A stretch of 62,958 bases of DNA from Leptolyngbya sp. Lineage in GTDB: Bacteria; Cyanobacteriota; Cyanobacteriia; Phormidesmidales; Phormidesmidaceae. Below the pieces are notes generated by a model. The model saw only the letters and a list, made by a program, of their open reading frames with translations, ran no database searches and was not told the DNA's origin. Shown one piece after another: positions 42,964 to 53,200 of this stretch. The translations under genes were made by a program, and so were the position numbers. The stretch's first letter is position 1. The number at the start of each line of letters is the position of its first letter. The stretch covers positions 1 to 62,958 of the forward strand of contig QBLT01000004.1 of assembly GCA_003249105.1 (NCBI GenBank), written 5' to 3'.

Positions 42964-43629
42964 TTACACATGTGGGAAGTCTTCACCTTGCCTGTCAGCG
43001 GCACCAAAATGTGGGAAAAAGGCAGGTACCCTGGCCGCATACTGGGCATATTCCTCGCCAAATTCCGTCAAGGCTTCACGCTCTTCTTGATGGGCTAAAC
43101 GGACATACATCCAGACTAAAAAGGGAAACATCGGCAGCGTCAGAATAGTGGGCCATTGCAGCAAGAATCCAAACATGATCAAGACAAATGCACCATATTG
43201 AGGATGTCGTACCCTTGAGTAGGGGCCGGTGATCGCGAGCTGATGGTTTTGCTGCGCCCCATAGAGTACTCTCCAAGCAGAAGATAACAGGATGAACCCA
43301 CTCAAAACTACTAAATTGCTAAGCAGGTGAATAGGGTTAAAGTGAGGGTTGCCTCCGAGTCCTAAAATTGTCCACCAGAGATGTCCGGCATCGTGGGATA
43401 GAGGGTCTAAGCTAGGATAGCGGCTCTGTAGCCAGCCTGAAAGCAGATAGACGGTGACAGGAATGCCATACATTTCGGTGAAAAGCGCGACGATAAAGGC
43501 AGAAAATACCCCAAACGATCGCCAATCACGAGCACTCTTTGGCTTCGTAAAGCTAAACGCAAAAATGATGAACACTAGAGAATTAATAATCACCAACGAC
43601 CAAAGACCATAGGCAGGAGTGTTACTCAT
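42964..43629 (-). CDS. Isoprenylcysteine carboxyl-methyltransferase-like membrane protein
   Basis: A 221-residue protein with five or six helices. The C-terminal signature ITGPYSRVRHPQYGAFVLIMFGFLLQWPT and EEREALTEFGEEYAQYAARVPAFFPHF defines the ICMT/PEMT-type methyltransferase superfamily, which uses SAM in the membrane. Bacterial members are often found beside copper genes without a known substrate. It overlaps the DUF2933 gene by 4 bp, and HMA, CopB and two-component genes lie upstream in the same direction, so it is the tail of a leftward copper operon. Confidence 0.83.
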   Translation of the reverse strand: MSNTPAYGLWSLVIINSLVFIIFAFSFTKPKSARDWRSFGVFSAFIVALFTEMYGIPVTVYLLSGWLQSRYPSLDPLSHDAGHLWWTILGLGGNPHFNPIHLLSNLVVLSGFILLSSAWRVLYGAQQNHQLAITGPYSRVRHPQYGAFVLIMFGFLLQWPTILTLPMFPFLVWMYVRLAHQEEREALTEFGEEYAQYAARVPAFFPHFGAADRQGEDFPHV

Positions 43630-43862
43630 TTCTCATCTCCTTGAGGCGAATTGTGGCGGCTATGCCCGTGATGTCCTCCTGAGCCACCGTGCATAAAGAC
43701 ATGCATTAAGGGGCAGGCCAATAGAAACAGCCACGGCAACACAGGAATAATGTGAGCGAGATGCTCGGTGAATAGAAAGAATGCGGCAATTCCTAGAAAT
43801 GCTAGCAGCGCAATGCCGGAGGGAGATCGCCACCAAAAACTTGTCGAAGAGTCGTTGATCAT
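43626..43862 (-). CDS. DUF2933 small membrane protein
   Basis: A 78-residue protein with two helices (about 15-30 and 35-57). The tail CPLMHVFMHGGSGGHHGHSRHN is rich in Met and His and is the DUF2933 hallmark. The family is associated with copper operons and is probably a Cu-binding membrane subunit. It overlaps the ICMT-like gene by 4 bp and sits after the HMA gene. Its own biochemical role is unknown. Confidence 0.83.
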   Translation of the reverse strand: MINDSSTSFWWRSPSGIALLAFLGIAAFFLFTEHLAHIIPVLPWLFLLACPLMHVFMHGGSGGHHGHSRHNSPQGDEK

Positions 43863-43918
43863 AGGTTTATTATTGCCTCACTTAATTTGATTTTCAGTCG
43901 TTCGGCATATTGATCGAC

Positions 43919-44149
43919 TTAAGCGACAGAAGAATTCTCTACAATCTGGGTGCTATATCCAACCCCTGCCAGAGCCCTCTGCATAGTTTCTATGCTCACC
44001 AATTGAGGATCGTAAACAACCGTAGCCTGACTTTTGGAAAACTCGACTGTGCATTTTTCAATGCCAGGAATTTTTTCGGCTGCCCTCTCAATAATTTCGC
44101 CACATCCACTGCACATCATTCCTTCTATTTTGAGCGTGCTCATCTGCAT
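43919..44149 (-). CDS. HMA-domain copper chaperone (CopZ-like)
   Basis: A 76-residue protein that is a single ferredoxin-like HMA domain. The metal site is GMMCSGCGEII (CxxC), followed by IEKCTVEFSKSQATVVYDP and the final helix ETMQRALAGVGYST. Chaperones of this type hand Cu(I) to P1B ATPases; the next gene upstream, 27 bp away, is such an ATPase lacking its own HMA domain. The start could be ATG 44149 or Met3 at 44143; AAGG lies before both. Confidence 0.88.
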   Translation of the reverse strand: MQMSTLKIEGMMCSGCGEIIERAAEKIPGIEKCTVEFSKSQATVVYDPQLVSIETMQRALAGVGYSTQIVENSSVA

Positions 44150-44176
44150 AATGATTTACCTTAGTAAACAATGCAT

Positions 44177-46204
44177 TTATAGTTTGACTCGGCGCAGCAA
44201 CATCGCATTGATAGACACTACGACAGTTGAAACGCTCATGAAAATTGCCCCTACGGCTGGGGTTAGTAGAATGCCGAAAGGATAAGCGACTCCAGCTGCA
44301 AGCGGAATGCCAACTACGTTGTAGCCGGTTGCCCAAAACAAGTTTTGGATCATCTTGCCGTAAGTTGCTTTGGCCAGTTTTAAAGCATAGGTTGCATCGA
44401 TTGGATCGCTCTTGATTAAGACCAGATCGGCAGATTCAATCGCAACGTTGGTGCCAGCCCCAATGGCGAGAGCTAAGTTGGCTTCAAGCATGGCTGGTGC
44501 ATCATTGATGCCATCGCCGACAAACGCAACGGGCTTTTCTGATTTCAGTTTGCGGATGAGAGATGCCTTATCTTGCGGTAAGACTCGGGCATAGTAGCGA
44601 TCAATGCCCAACTCATCGGCCACTGATTTAGCGACGGCTTCAGCATCGCCCGTGATCATGACGACCTCCAATCCCATGGACTGTAGCTGCTCGATCGCCC
44701 GGCGAGATTGAGCACGGACTTTATCGGCTAGCCCAAACAGTGCCAGGAGTTGCGTGTCGTCCATCAGCGCGATCGCGCTTTCTCCACGCTGCTCAATGGT
44801 CACTAGCCCGGCCTGTAGCGAGTCTGCCACCGATAGCGCCAGTTCTTCGGCCCACTCAGGTCGCCCAACCCGATAGCGACGTCCGTTTACTGTACCCTCG
44901 ACCCCTTTGCCAGCCACAGCTCGAAAGTCCGTGCCACCAGGCAACTTGGTTTGCCTGGCTTCTGCTTCCCGCACAATGGCTGCTCCTAGCGGATGCTCTG
45001 AAAAGGTTTCTAGTGAGGCTGCGATCGCCAGCGCATTTGGTTCATCCACAGCGTCTGTGAAAATATGGCGAACCCCAAATTTACCCTCGGTTAAGGTACC
45101 CGTTTTATCGAAGGCGATTACCTGAATCTGACGTGCCCGTTCAAACGCTTCACGGTTCCGCACTAAGATGCCATGCTTTGCCGATAGGGACGTGGCATTG
45201 ACAATTACTAGGGGAATGGCCAAGCCTAAGGCATGGGGACAGGTGATAACGAGTACGGTTACGGCCCGATTAATCGCAAAGGTCAATGATGGGCCTACCG
45301 ACAGCCAAACCACAAAGGTCAGTACGCCGACTCCGATCGCAGTCAAGGTCAGCCAATAGGCCAGTTGATCCGCTAGAGCCTGATATCGGCTTCGCGATGA
45401 CTGTGCCTCTTCTACCAGACGCATGATTTGGCTCAGCGTCGTCTGCTCGCCTGTCCGAATGATTTTTAAGGTGAGTGCTCCTTCGCCATTGACAGAGCCA
45501 CCTACGGCTTCGTCTCCGACCTGTTTGATGACAGGACGAGACTCACCAGTCAAAAATGCTTCGTTAACGCTAGAGGCTCCTTCAACCACCTCGCCATCAA
45601 TCGGGATTTGTTCGCCGGGTCTGACGAGAATGGTATCGCTAGGCTGCAAATTCTCGACAGAAACCTCCTCGATCTTGCCTGCCCTAAACCGATGGGCTGT
45701 TGCTGGTACCAGATTCGCTAGGTGCTCTAGGGCGCGGCTAGCCCCTTGCACCGAGGCCATTTCTATCCAATGGCCTAACAACATGATGGTGACCAAGGTG
45801 GCTAACTCCCAGTAGAATGGCTCACCCTCTAGCCCAAAAGAAACAGCCAGACTGTAGACAAATGCAACTGTAATCGCTAAGGCAACCAGGGTCATCATCC
45901 CGATTTTGCCCTGTAGCTCAATCCAGGCACCCCTTAAAAATACCCAGCCGCCATAGCCATAGATCACCACACTTAAAAGAGGACTCACTAACTCAGATCC
46001 AGGAAACTGAATGGCCTGATAGCCAAACCACTGTTGAAAAGAAGGCGAAAAATACAGAACTGGTAGGGTCAGCACCAGGCAGACAAAAAACCGTCTGCGG
46101 AAAATCTCAGGGCTATGACCAGCATGCTTATCATGGACAGAAGAAGAGCCGTGGCCTACATGGCCATGATGTGTTTTAGAGTGATGCGTATGATCGTGGG
46201 CCAT
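44177..46204 (-). CDS. copB: P1B-3 (CopB) type copper/silver-exporting ATPase
   Basis: A 675-residue ATPase. The N-terminus (1-32) is a His-rich tail ([17 protein letters not shown]) with no HMA domain. The helix-six metal motif is CPH (322-324), the mark of the CopB subgroup, with TGES, DKTGT (Asp near 366) and GDGINDAP intact. CopB enzymes export Cu+, Cu2+ or Ag+. The HMA chaperone follows 27 bp downstream. It is the first gene of the leftward copper operon, with a TTTCAT-type box upstream. Confidence 0.92.
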   Translation of the reverse strand: MAHDHTHHSKTHHGHVGHGSSSVHDKHAGHSPEIFRRRFFVCLVLTLPVLYFSPSFQQWFGYQAIQFPGSELVSPLLSVVIYGYGGWVFLRGAWIELQGKIGMMTLVALAITVAFVYSLAVSFGLEGEPFYWELATLVTIMLLGHWIEMASVQGASRALEHLANLVPATAHRFRAGKIEEVSVENLQPSDTILVRPGEQIPIDGEVVEGASSVNEAFLTGESRPVIKQVGDEAVGGSVNGEGALTLKIIRTGEQTTLSQIMRLVEEAQSSRSRYQALADQLAYWLTLTAIGVGVLTFVVWLSVGPSLTFAINRAVTVLVITCPHALGLAIPLVIVNATSLSAKHGILVRNREAFERARQIQVIAFDKTGTLTEGKFGVRHIFTDAVDEPNALAIAASLETFSEHPLGAAIVREAEARQTKLPGGTDFRAVAGKGVEGTVNGRRYRVGRPEWAEELALSVADSLQAGLVTIEQRGESAIALMDDTQLLALFGLADKVRAQSRRAIEQLQSMGLEVVMITGDAEAVAKSVADELGIDRYYARVLPQDKASLIRKLKSEKPVAFVGDGINDAPAMLEANLALAIGAGTNVAIESADLVLIKSDPIDATYALKLAKATYGKMIQNLFWATGYNVVGIPLAAGVAYPFGILLTPAVGAIFMSVSTVVVSINAMLLRRVKL

Positions 46205-46391
46205 TTTGTGTCTCTCTATACTCGATTGTGCGATACGCCATCGATTAGAAGTGCCTAGGCCTTTTTCCTTATTGAATAGAAAGATGGAATTCCTTTACAA
46301 AGCTCAGCCCAGCTCAGAAATGAAGCTTTGTCTGTAGGAAAACCACAGATCTCGATCTGAACTTGGTATAGCTATAGCCTGACGAATGAAT

Positions 46392-46409
46392 ATGAAACCA
46401 GGATGAAAA
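46392..46409 (-). promoter_or_regulatory. TTTCAT-type direct repeat before the CopB ATPase
   Basis: On the minus strand TTTTCAT-CCTG-GTTTCAT (46409 to 46392), half-sites 11 bp apart, with a TATAGC -10 candidate about 15 bases beyond. It faces the ATPase and ends 188 bp before its start. The remainder of 46205-46521 holds no gene. Confidence 0.6.
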
Positions 46410-46521
46410 GTATTACTTCTTTAGATCCTGGCGATGCCTAACATCCCTCCGACTCAATAGCCAGAGAAGGCTAACTTGAGAGCGCAGAAAAATCACCACA
46501 ATAATGCGGTCGAGGCCTAAC

Positions 46522-47910
46522 CTAGCGAAGCTGGCCTAGGGGCATGCCCGCACTGGTGAGGGGAAGCTTAATGGTAAAGGTGCTGCCCTTTGAGACGGCG
46601 CTCTTAACGTGAATGCTGCCCCCATGAGCCTGGGCGATCGCCAGCGCGATCGACAGACCCAGCCCCGCTCCGCCGCTCTGGCGCGATCGATCTTTTTCAA
46701 TGCGGTAAAAGCGATCAAAAATTCGAGGCTGATCGTCGGGGTGAATGCCCACCCCCGTATCTTCTACGGCAATCAGGGCGTGCTTATCCACGGCTCTGAG
46801 GCGGATGGTGACTTTGCCGTTGGCAGGAGTGTGCTGTAGGGCATTGCTGACCACATTCAGCACCAGGCGGTAAAGCTGCTCTTCGTGACCAATCACTGTC
46901 AGAGGCGGGGCCGCAGGCTGATCGAGCCAGAGGTAAATGCCCTTAGCGATCGATAGCGCCGCCATTTCCTCCTCAATATCGCTCAGCACGTCTTGCAGGC
47001 AGCAGGCCAAGCCGGGTATTGAGGTTTGAATATCGAGCCGGGAGAGCAGCAGCAGGTCGCTGACTAAGCGGGTGAGGCGATGGTTTTGGCGGGCAATCAC
47101 CTGGAGGGTATCGCGGGCCTCGGCATCTGAGATTTCTGGCAGCCGAATCACTGACTCGGTGGTGGCCTGAACCGCAGAGAGGGGGGTTCTCAACTCGTGA
47201 GCGGCATCGGCAGTGAATTGTTGGATGTTGCGGTATGACATTTGCACTGGTTCTAGGGCTACCCCCGCCAGCCACCACCCAGCGACCGCAGTGAGCGCCA
47301 GAACAATCGGTAGACCTAACGCCATATTCCAACGAACCGTGGCAAGGTAGGCGGCAAAGTCATTGAGCGAACGACCTACCACCACACGACCCACCAGTTG
47401 CTGATCATCAAGGGCATACAGAGGCAGAATAATCTGGCGGTAGGGCTGCCCCGACCCATCGCGCAGGCTTTGCCAAAGGGAAGCCCCATCGGGGCTGGGC
47501 AGTCCTAGGGGATAGTCGCCAGCGGTCGCAACTAATGTTCCATCAGTGCCTAGCACCCGGATATAGTAATTGCCGGAGTACAGGTCATCGGGGTGATAGT
47601 GGTTCTGGCTGTGCTCAAAGGGGGCCAGGCAGGGATCTCCGGTGAGGCAAAGGCTTGGCAGCAGATCAGAGGAACCGCTCTCGATCTGACCTTTGGCCGT
47701 GAGCGATTTCTCTAGGTTGTCGTGAACGGCTTCGGCGACTGATTTTAGCTCGCGATCGGCGGCTACCCGATGGGCATGGGCGATCGCCTCATACATGCCC
47801 AGGGCGCTGATTGCCAGCACGACGGCCATCACCCCCGTATACCAGCCAGTGAGCTGCCAGCGGCTGCGGCGAAACAGTCTATTCAGCTTTAAACCGGTAT
47901 CCCATGCCAT
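46522..47910 (-). CDS. Sensor histidine kinase of the copper-type two-component system
   Basis: A 462-residue kinase. Two helices (about 20-40 and 190-210) frame a periplasmic sensor of 150 residues containing LCLTGDPC, a Cys pair also found in the kinase at 55 kb, and HSQNHYHPDD. H box is DAAHELRTPLSAVQ, N box LNVVSNALQHTP, with DTGVGIHPDD and GAGLGLSIALAIA. The start ATG 47910 is chosen; the kinase start overlaps the regulator end by 32 bp. It resembles CopS, NrsS and HisKA sensors of heavy metals. Copper is inferred from its place beside the CopB ATPase. Confidence 0.87.
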   Translation of the reverse strand: MAWDTGLKLNRLFRRSRWQLTGWYTGVMAVVLAISALGMYEAIAHAHRVAADRELKSVAEAVHDNLEKSLTAKGQIESGSSDLLPSLCLTGDPCLAPFEHSQNHYHPDDLYSGNYYIRVLGTDGTLVATAGDYPLGLPSPDGASLWQSLRDGSGQPYRQIILPLYALDDQQLVGRVVVGRSLNDFAAYLATVRWNMALGLPIVLALTAVAGWWLAGVALEPVQMSYRNIQQFTADAAHELRTPLSAVQATTESVIRLPEISDAEARDTLQVIARQNHRLTRLVSDLLLLSRLDIQTSIPGLACCLQDVLSDIEEEMAALSIAKGIYLWLDQPAAPPLTVIGHEEQLYRLVLNVVSNALQHTPANGKVTIRLRAVDKHALIAVEDTGVGIHPDDQPRIFDRFYRIEKDRSRQSGGAGLGLSIALAIAQAHGGSIHVKSAVSKGSTFTIKLPLTSAGMPLGQLR

Positions 47911-48571
47911 AGACGGTTTCAATCATGTGGTCATAGCCATGCTGCCCCAGCTTACGGCGCAGCAGCCGCACCTGGGCCGCTACCACGTTGCTGATCGGTT
48001 CGGAGCCAAATTCCCACAGCTGGTTGAGCACCTGCTCTTGGGTGAGAATCTGGTCAGGGTGCTCCATTAAATATTGCAGGAGCTGAAATTCTTTTTGGGT
48101 CAGATCGATTGCCTGCTCAGCGGCGGTGTCGCTGGGCAGCAGGGCAATTCTGCGATCGCAGTCTAGCGTTAGCGGCCCAACTTGAATTTGGGCTGGCTTG
48201 AAGTCGGCAGGGCGTCGTCTCAAAGCCCGCAATCGGGCCAGCAGCTCATCCATGCTAAAGGGTTTGATAAGGTAGTCGTCGGCTCCGGCATCGAGCCCCG
48301 CAATGCGATCTTCAATGCGATCGTTGGCAGTCAGCATAAGAATCGGGAGAGCATTCTGCCGCGCCCGTAACCAGCGACAGATCTCCAGTCCCGTTAGTCC
48401 TGGCAACATCCAGTCAAGTACTCCCAGCACGTAAGTGACAGTGCTGCTCTCCAGGTAGGTCAGCGCTTCATCCCCAGACTGTACCCAGTCCACTACGTAG
48501 GCTTCTTGGGTCAGCGTGCGCTTAATCGCTCGCCCCAAGTCGGGCTCATCTTCAACCAGCAAAATTCGCAT
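47879..48571 (-). CDS. OmpR-type response regulator (CopR-like)
   Basis: A 230-residue regulator with a standard receiver: acidic pair VEDEPD, phospho-Asp in LGVLDWMLPGL (near 54), and KPF at DDYLIKPFSM. The winged helix (about 130-228) shows LTQKEFQLLQYLMEHPDQILTQEQVLNQLWEFG and TVYGMGYRFK. The gene precedes its kinase and both run leftward, away from the NrsD-like gene. A TTTCAT-type box lies about 80 bp upstream, consistent with autoregulation. Sequence is close to the second system at 54.4 kb, so it arose by duplication. Confidence 0.88.
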   Translation of the reverse strand: MRILLVEDEPDLGRAIKRTLTQEAYVVDWVQSGDEALTYLESSTVTYVLGVLDWMLPGLTGLEICRWLRARQNALPILMLTANDRIEDRIAGLDAGADDYLIKPFSMDELLARLRALRRRPADFKPAQIQVGPLTLDCDRRIALLPSDTAAEQAIDLTQKEFQLLQYLMEHPDQILTQEQVLNQLWEFGSEPISNVVAAQVRLLRRKLGQHGYDHMIETVYGMGYRFKAE

Positions 48572-48650
48572 GGACAGTTGCTCAGGCTACCGGAAAAGAG
48601 GGTGACAGCCAGTGATCATTCTCTTCAACCTAAGACCTTAGCATCTGACC

Positions 48651-48668
48651 ATGAAACCAAAATGAAAT
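48651..48668 (-). promoter_or_regulatory. TTTCAT-type direct repeat before the copper-type regulator
   Basis: On the minus strand ATTTCAT-TTTG-GTTTCAT (48668 to 48651), half-sites 11 bp apart, facing the regulator gene whose start is 80 bp beyond. It suggests positive autoregulation of the two-component operon. Confidence 0.6.
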
Positions 48669-48728
48669 TGAAACTTGAAGGAACCCGTTGACCTGGCAGG
48701 CTATTTAGCCGATCACGCAAAGGTTTGA

Positions 48729-50066
48729 CTAGAGGGTGTGATGGAAGTGAAGATGACTATGAGCGTTTCTAAGTATTTGATTACGCCTGTGGCGATGCTG
48801 ATGCGCTTCATCGTGGGTGTGGTTATGGTCATGCCACAGCCCACTGGTCACCTTGGGCTGCGCTGCGGGGCGAAAAACGAGCTGAGCAATGCCCCAAACC
48901 GCCACCCCCACTAGGCTGCTACCCAGAAAAGTAGCCGTAGAAAAATGGCTCCCCATCCATCCTGCCAGGGGATAGGAGAACGCCCACCACAGATGGCTCC
49001 AGGCAAAGTGAGCACCGTAGACTCGGCCTTGAATGTCAACATCAACCCGATCGGCAATTAAGGTTTGGGTCGGCACATTGACGAGGGTTTGCCCCACGCC
49101 TGCGACGGCCCACAACAGTAATAGCCCGCTCAGGCTAGCCCAGTTTGCGGGCAAGAGAGCCAGGGTAATCAGAGCCGCCCCCAGGCCAGTGAGTACCGTC
49201 TGTTTCTGTCCAGGGTTGACGGTGCCTAGGCTAATTGACGCAAGGGTTGCCCCCAGCCCAAAGGCGGCCATGACCCAGCCGTATTCCAGCTTGCCCAGTT
49301 GAAGGGTACCCTGAACATACCCAACGGTGTTGACCAGGATGGCGGCCCCAGCGATCGCCGCCACCAACTGCATGGCCAAGGCATATCTGATCGGTGGATC
49401 GCTGAGTAAGCAGGTGGTGCCCATGCGAATATCCTGTAGCGTTCTGCGGACTGTTCTAGGCTCCTGCTGGCGTTGGGCAACCATCAGCTGCCCTGGCAGA
49501 GTAATGACCAAAATAGCAGCAATCAAAAAGGTGATGCCATCCAGAAAAAACACCTGCCGGATGCCCACAAAAGCGGCAATGCTACCGGCTAAACCGGGGC
49601 CGAGCACACCCAATAGCTGATAGGTGGCACTGGAAAGAGCGATCGCAGTGGGGTACTCCTCTTGGGTGGCGATCAAGGGAATGGTGGCGGTATAGGTGGG
49701 CGTAAAAAAGGCAGAGAACAGGTTTAGGGCCAACACGATCGCGTAAATGTGCCAAATCTGGGTGACAAAGGGCAGCAGGCAAACAATCACCATCCGCGCT
49801 AAGTGGGTGATAACCATGATGCGCTTGCGGTCAACGCGATCGGCTATCGCCCCCGCCAGCGGTGAGAGCACGACGTAGGCCGCAACTCGCAGGGTGAGCG
49901 CCCCTGACAAAATCAGCCCGGCGTTTTCACCCGCTAGTTCAAAGGCGAGTAGTGCCAGCCCTAACCAGGTCAGGGCATCGCCAACCAGGTTAATAGTTTG
50001 GGCTGTGTAGAGGCGGGCAAAGGTAGGGTTTCTAAGACATTGGAGCAGCCGAGGAGCTTGAATCAT
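48729..50066 (-). CDS. nrsD: MFS metal exporter with His-rich tail (NrsD-like)
   Basis: A 445-residue major-facilitator protein with 12 helices. The start MIQAPRLLQCLRNPTFARLYTAQ at ATG 50066 fits MFS proteins; an earlier ATG adds 16 residues. GAIADRVDRKRIM is the MFS loop 2-3 motif. The C-terminus (about 415-445) is His-rich: WHDHNHTHDEAHQHRHRR and HSHLHFHHT. This matches NrsD of Synechocystis, a nickel exporter with a His-rich tail. A terminator separates it from the RND gene upstream, so it may have its own promoter or read-through expression. Confidence 0.87.
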   Translation of the reverse strand: MIQAPRLLQCLRNPTFARLYTAQTINLVGDALTWLGLALLAFELAGENAGLILSGALTLRVAAYVVLSPLAGAIADRVDRKRIMVITHLARMVIVCLLPFVTQIWHIYAIVLALNLFSAFFTPTYTATIPLIATQEEYPTAIALSSATYQLLGVLGPGLAGSIAAFVGIRQVFFLDGITFLIAAILVITLPGQLMVAQRQQEPRTVRRTLQDIRMGTTCLLSDPPIRYALAMQLVAAIAGAAILVNTVGYVQGTLQLGKLEYGWVMAAFGLGATLASISLGTVNPGQKQTVLTGLGAALITLALLPANWASLSGLLLLWAVAGVGQTLVNVPTQTLIADRVDVDIQGRVYGAHFAWSHLWWAFSYPLAGWMGSHFSTATFLGSSLVGVAVWGIAQLVFRPAAQPKVTSGLWHDHNHTHDEAHQHRHRRNQILRNAHSHLHFHHTL

Positions 50067-50167
50067 GAGGTTTACAGGGCATGACAAGGCAGGCGATGAC
50101 CTTTGAGCAACCACTCTAACGCATCCCCCTGGGGGGCATATTGAGGAAAGGCTGATTGGGTTAAAAA

Positions 50168-50208
50168 AGGCGCGGTTTGCGGCTCAGAAAGCTAAGCAGA
50201 TCGCGCCT
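50168..50208 (-). terminator. Terminator between the RND gene and the NrsD-like gene
   Basis: On the minus strand AGGCGCG (50208-50202) pairs with CGCGCCT (50174-50168), followed by TTTTTAACCC. The hairpin ends leftward transcripts from the RND gene before the MFS gene. The loop is 27 bases, so strength may be moderate. Confidence 0.6.
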
Positions 50209-50228
50209 CGAACAGAGTTCTAACCAAA

Positions 50229-53200
50229 CTACTGCCTTAACCCGGCGGTAGAATGCGACGCCGCATTGACAACGATCGCCACCTCAAGGGCAGTCTGCTT
50301 TCGTTTGGGCATTAGCCACTTGCCAAACTTGGCATAGAGGGCCGGAATCACCAGCAGCGTTAATGCTGTGGAGGTGAATAGGCCCCCCAACACCACAATC
50401 GCCAGGGGTTGCAGAATCTCATTCCCGGCTCCGCTGGCGATCGCCAACGGCAGCATCCCCAAAGCAGACGTGAGCGCCGTCATCAAGATGGCATTGACCC
50501 GGTCAAGGGACCCGGTGACGATCACCTCTTTGAGGGGCATCCCCTGGGCAAATTTATTGTTGTAGTTGTCTACTAGCAGCAAGCCATTCCGAGTAGCAAC
50601 CCCAAACAACGTGATAAAGCCAATCAGGGACGCGATCGAAATAACGCCTCCGGTGAGGGCGATCGAGAGAATGCCGCCAACTAACGCCAGGGGCAGGTTG
50701 ATCATGATGGCAATGGTGGCAGGCAGCGACTTCACCGAGAAGAACATCAACACCGCAATTACAATCGCCGCCAAGAGGCTGTAAATCAGCAGGCTGCTGG
50801 TGGCCCGTTGCTCAGACTCAAACTGGCCGCCGTACTGGATGAAGTAGCCGTTGGGCAACTGCACATTTTGCTGAATCTGGGCTTGAATATCGCCCACCAC
50901 GCTGCCCAGGTCACGCTCGGCCACGTTGGCCGAGACCACAATCAGCCGCGACACATCTTCCCGGTTCACCACATTTGCGCCCATACCGTAATCGACGGTG
51001 GCCACATCTCCCAGGGAAATAATTTCCTCGGTGGGGGTGCTAACGGGAATGGCGCGAATGGCATCGAGATTATCGCGCGCGGATTCTTGCAAACCCACAG
51101 CAATATTGATCAGCTGCTGATTCTCTGGCACCTGCGACACGATCCGACCGTTGAGGGCGGTTTCAACAATCTCTGAAATTGCGGCCATGCTCAACCCATA
51201 GCGAGCCGCCGCCGCCCGGTCATACTGAATCTGCACCTGACGAATGGGCAATTGAGGTTCGAGCTGCAAGTCAACCACCCCTGCAATCGGCTCGATAGTA
51301 TCGCGCACCTGTTCCCCGATGCGGCGCAGTTCGGCCAGGTCGGGGCCAAAGATTTTGATGGCGATCGCACTTCTCACCCCTGACAGCACCTCATCCATGC
51401 GGTGAGAGATAAACCCACCAATATTGGGGGCTACCCCCGGCAGTGCCAAAAACGCCTCCCGCAGCTGTTGCACACTGGCTTCGCGGTCTTCCAGGGCCAG
51501 ATCACTGAGTTCCACATCCACGTGGGCCATGTTGACCCCCGCCCCATCGGCATCGCCGGGGGCACGCCCAGCCCGCACCTGCACCCACTCGTAGAGGGGG
51601 TTCTCTTTTAGCGTTGTGGCCAGCGCCATACCCGCTCGATTGGTGATATCCAGCGATACCCCAGGAAACAGCACCATGGAGTTGACCAGGGATTTTTCCT
51701 GAAACTCTGGCAAAAACACCCGCCCTAGCGACGGCACGATCGCCATAGCTGCCACCAACATCGCCAACGAGAGTGACAGAATCACCTGGGGAGCCCGCAG
51801 CGACACATTCAACAGCGGACGATAGAGCCGCTCAGCCCAGCGCGACACAAACGTTCCCTCCTGGGGCAAGGTTTGGTTGGCCAGCAAAATGGCACAGAGC
51901 GCAGGTGACAAGGTCATGGCCACTAGGGTAGAGGCCGCGATCGAAAGCAAATAGGCCAAGCCCATAGGGGCAAAAATGCGCCCTTCTACCCCGGTCAAAC
52001 TAAAGATTGGCGCAAACACCACCACGATGATCACCGTGGAAAAAATCACCGCCAGCCGCACTTCCACAGAGGTATCGTATACCACCTGAAAGGGATGTTT
52101 GGGGTTGCCCTGGGCCTGATTGGTACGCAAACCGCGATAGCAGTTCTCCATGTCCACAATCGAGTCATCGACCACTGAGCCAATGGCCACCACTAGGCCA
52201 CCCAGGGTCATGGTATTGATGCCTAGGCCAAAGGCTTTCATCAACATCAACCCAATCAGCAGCGAGAGTGGAATGGCGCTGAGAGTGATGATCGCCGTGC
52301 GCCAGTTCATCAAAAACAGCAGCATGATCACCGACACGATGATGATGCCTTCAAGCAGCGAACCGCTGACATTACTAATGGCCGAGTCAATAAAATTGGC
52401 CTGGCGGAAGGTGCGGGCCATCTGCACATCGACGGGGAAGGTTTGCTGTAAATCGGCAATCACCGCTTCCACGGCGTTTGTAACCGTGGGCGTATCCACA
52501 TCGGGCTGTTTATTAATCATCAGCACAACGGCGGGCTGTCCGTTAAAGCTGGCATCCCCTCGTTTGAGGGCAGCTCCGGTCTGCACCTCAGCGACATCTT
52601 GTAGCACAATTGATTCGCCGTTCTCGACCTTCACCACCGACTGCTGTAGATCTTCAATCGACTGCACTTGGCCAATGCCTCGCACCAGCAGTTCTTGACC
52701 GCCGCCAATCAAAAAGCCGCCTGGCGCGTTGGAGTTAGCGCCTCGGGCGGCAGCGGTGACCTCGTTGAGGGCCACATTCAGCGAGGTCAATTGCTCTGGG
52801 TCAACCAATACCTGCTCTTGGCGCTCGTCGCCGCCGTAGACGGTGACTTGTGTGACCCCCGGCACCGACAAAATTTGCTGGCTGAGGGTGCTGTCTACCA
52901 GGCGGCGCAGATCCATCATCGAGGTCTGCCCCTGACCACTGAGCGTGAAAGAATACATCAAAATTGTGCCCAGGGGGGAGGCCAGAGGCGATAGCTCTGG
53001 GGTGTGGGCACCCTCTGGCAGTTGGCTGGTCACCTGTTGCAGCCGTTCGGTCACCGCCTGCCTGGCCTGGGCAATGTCGGCCTCCTGGTCAAAAACCACC
53101 TGCACCATCGATAGCCCCACCTTCGACGAAGAGCGCACGGTAGTCACCCCTGGCAGGCCATTCACCACGCTTTCAATGGGCACGGTGATTTGGGTTTCCA

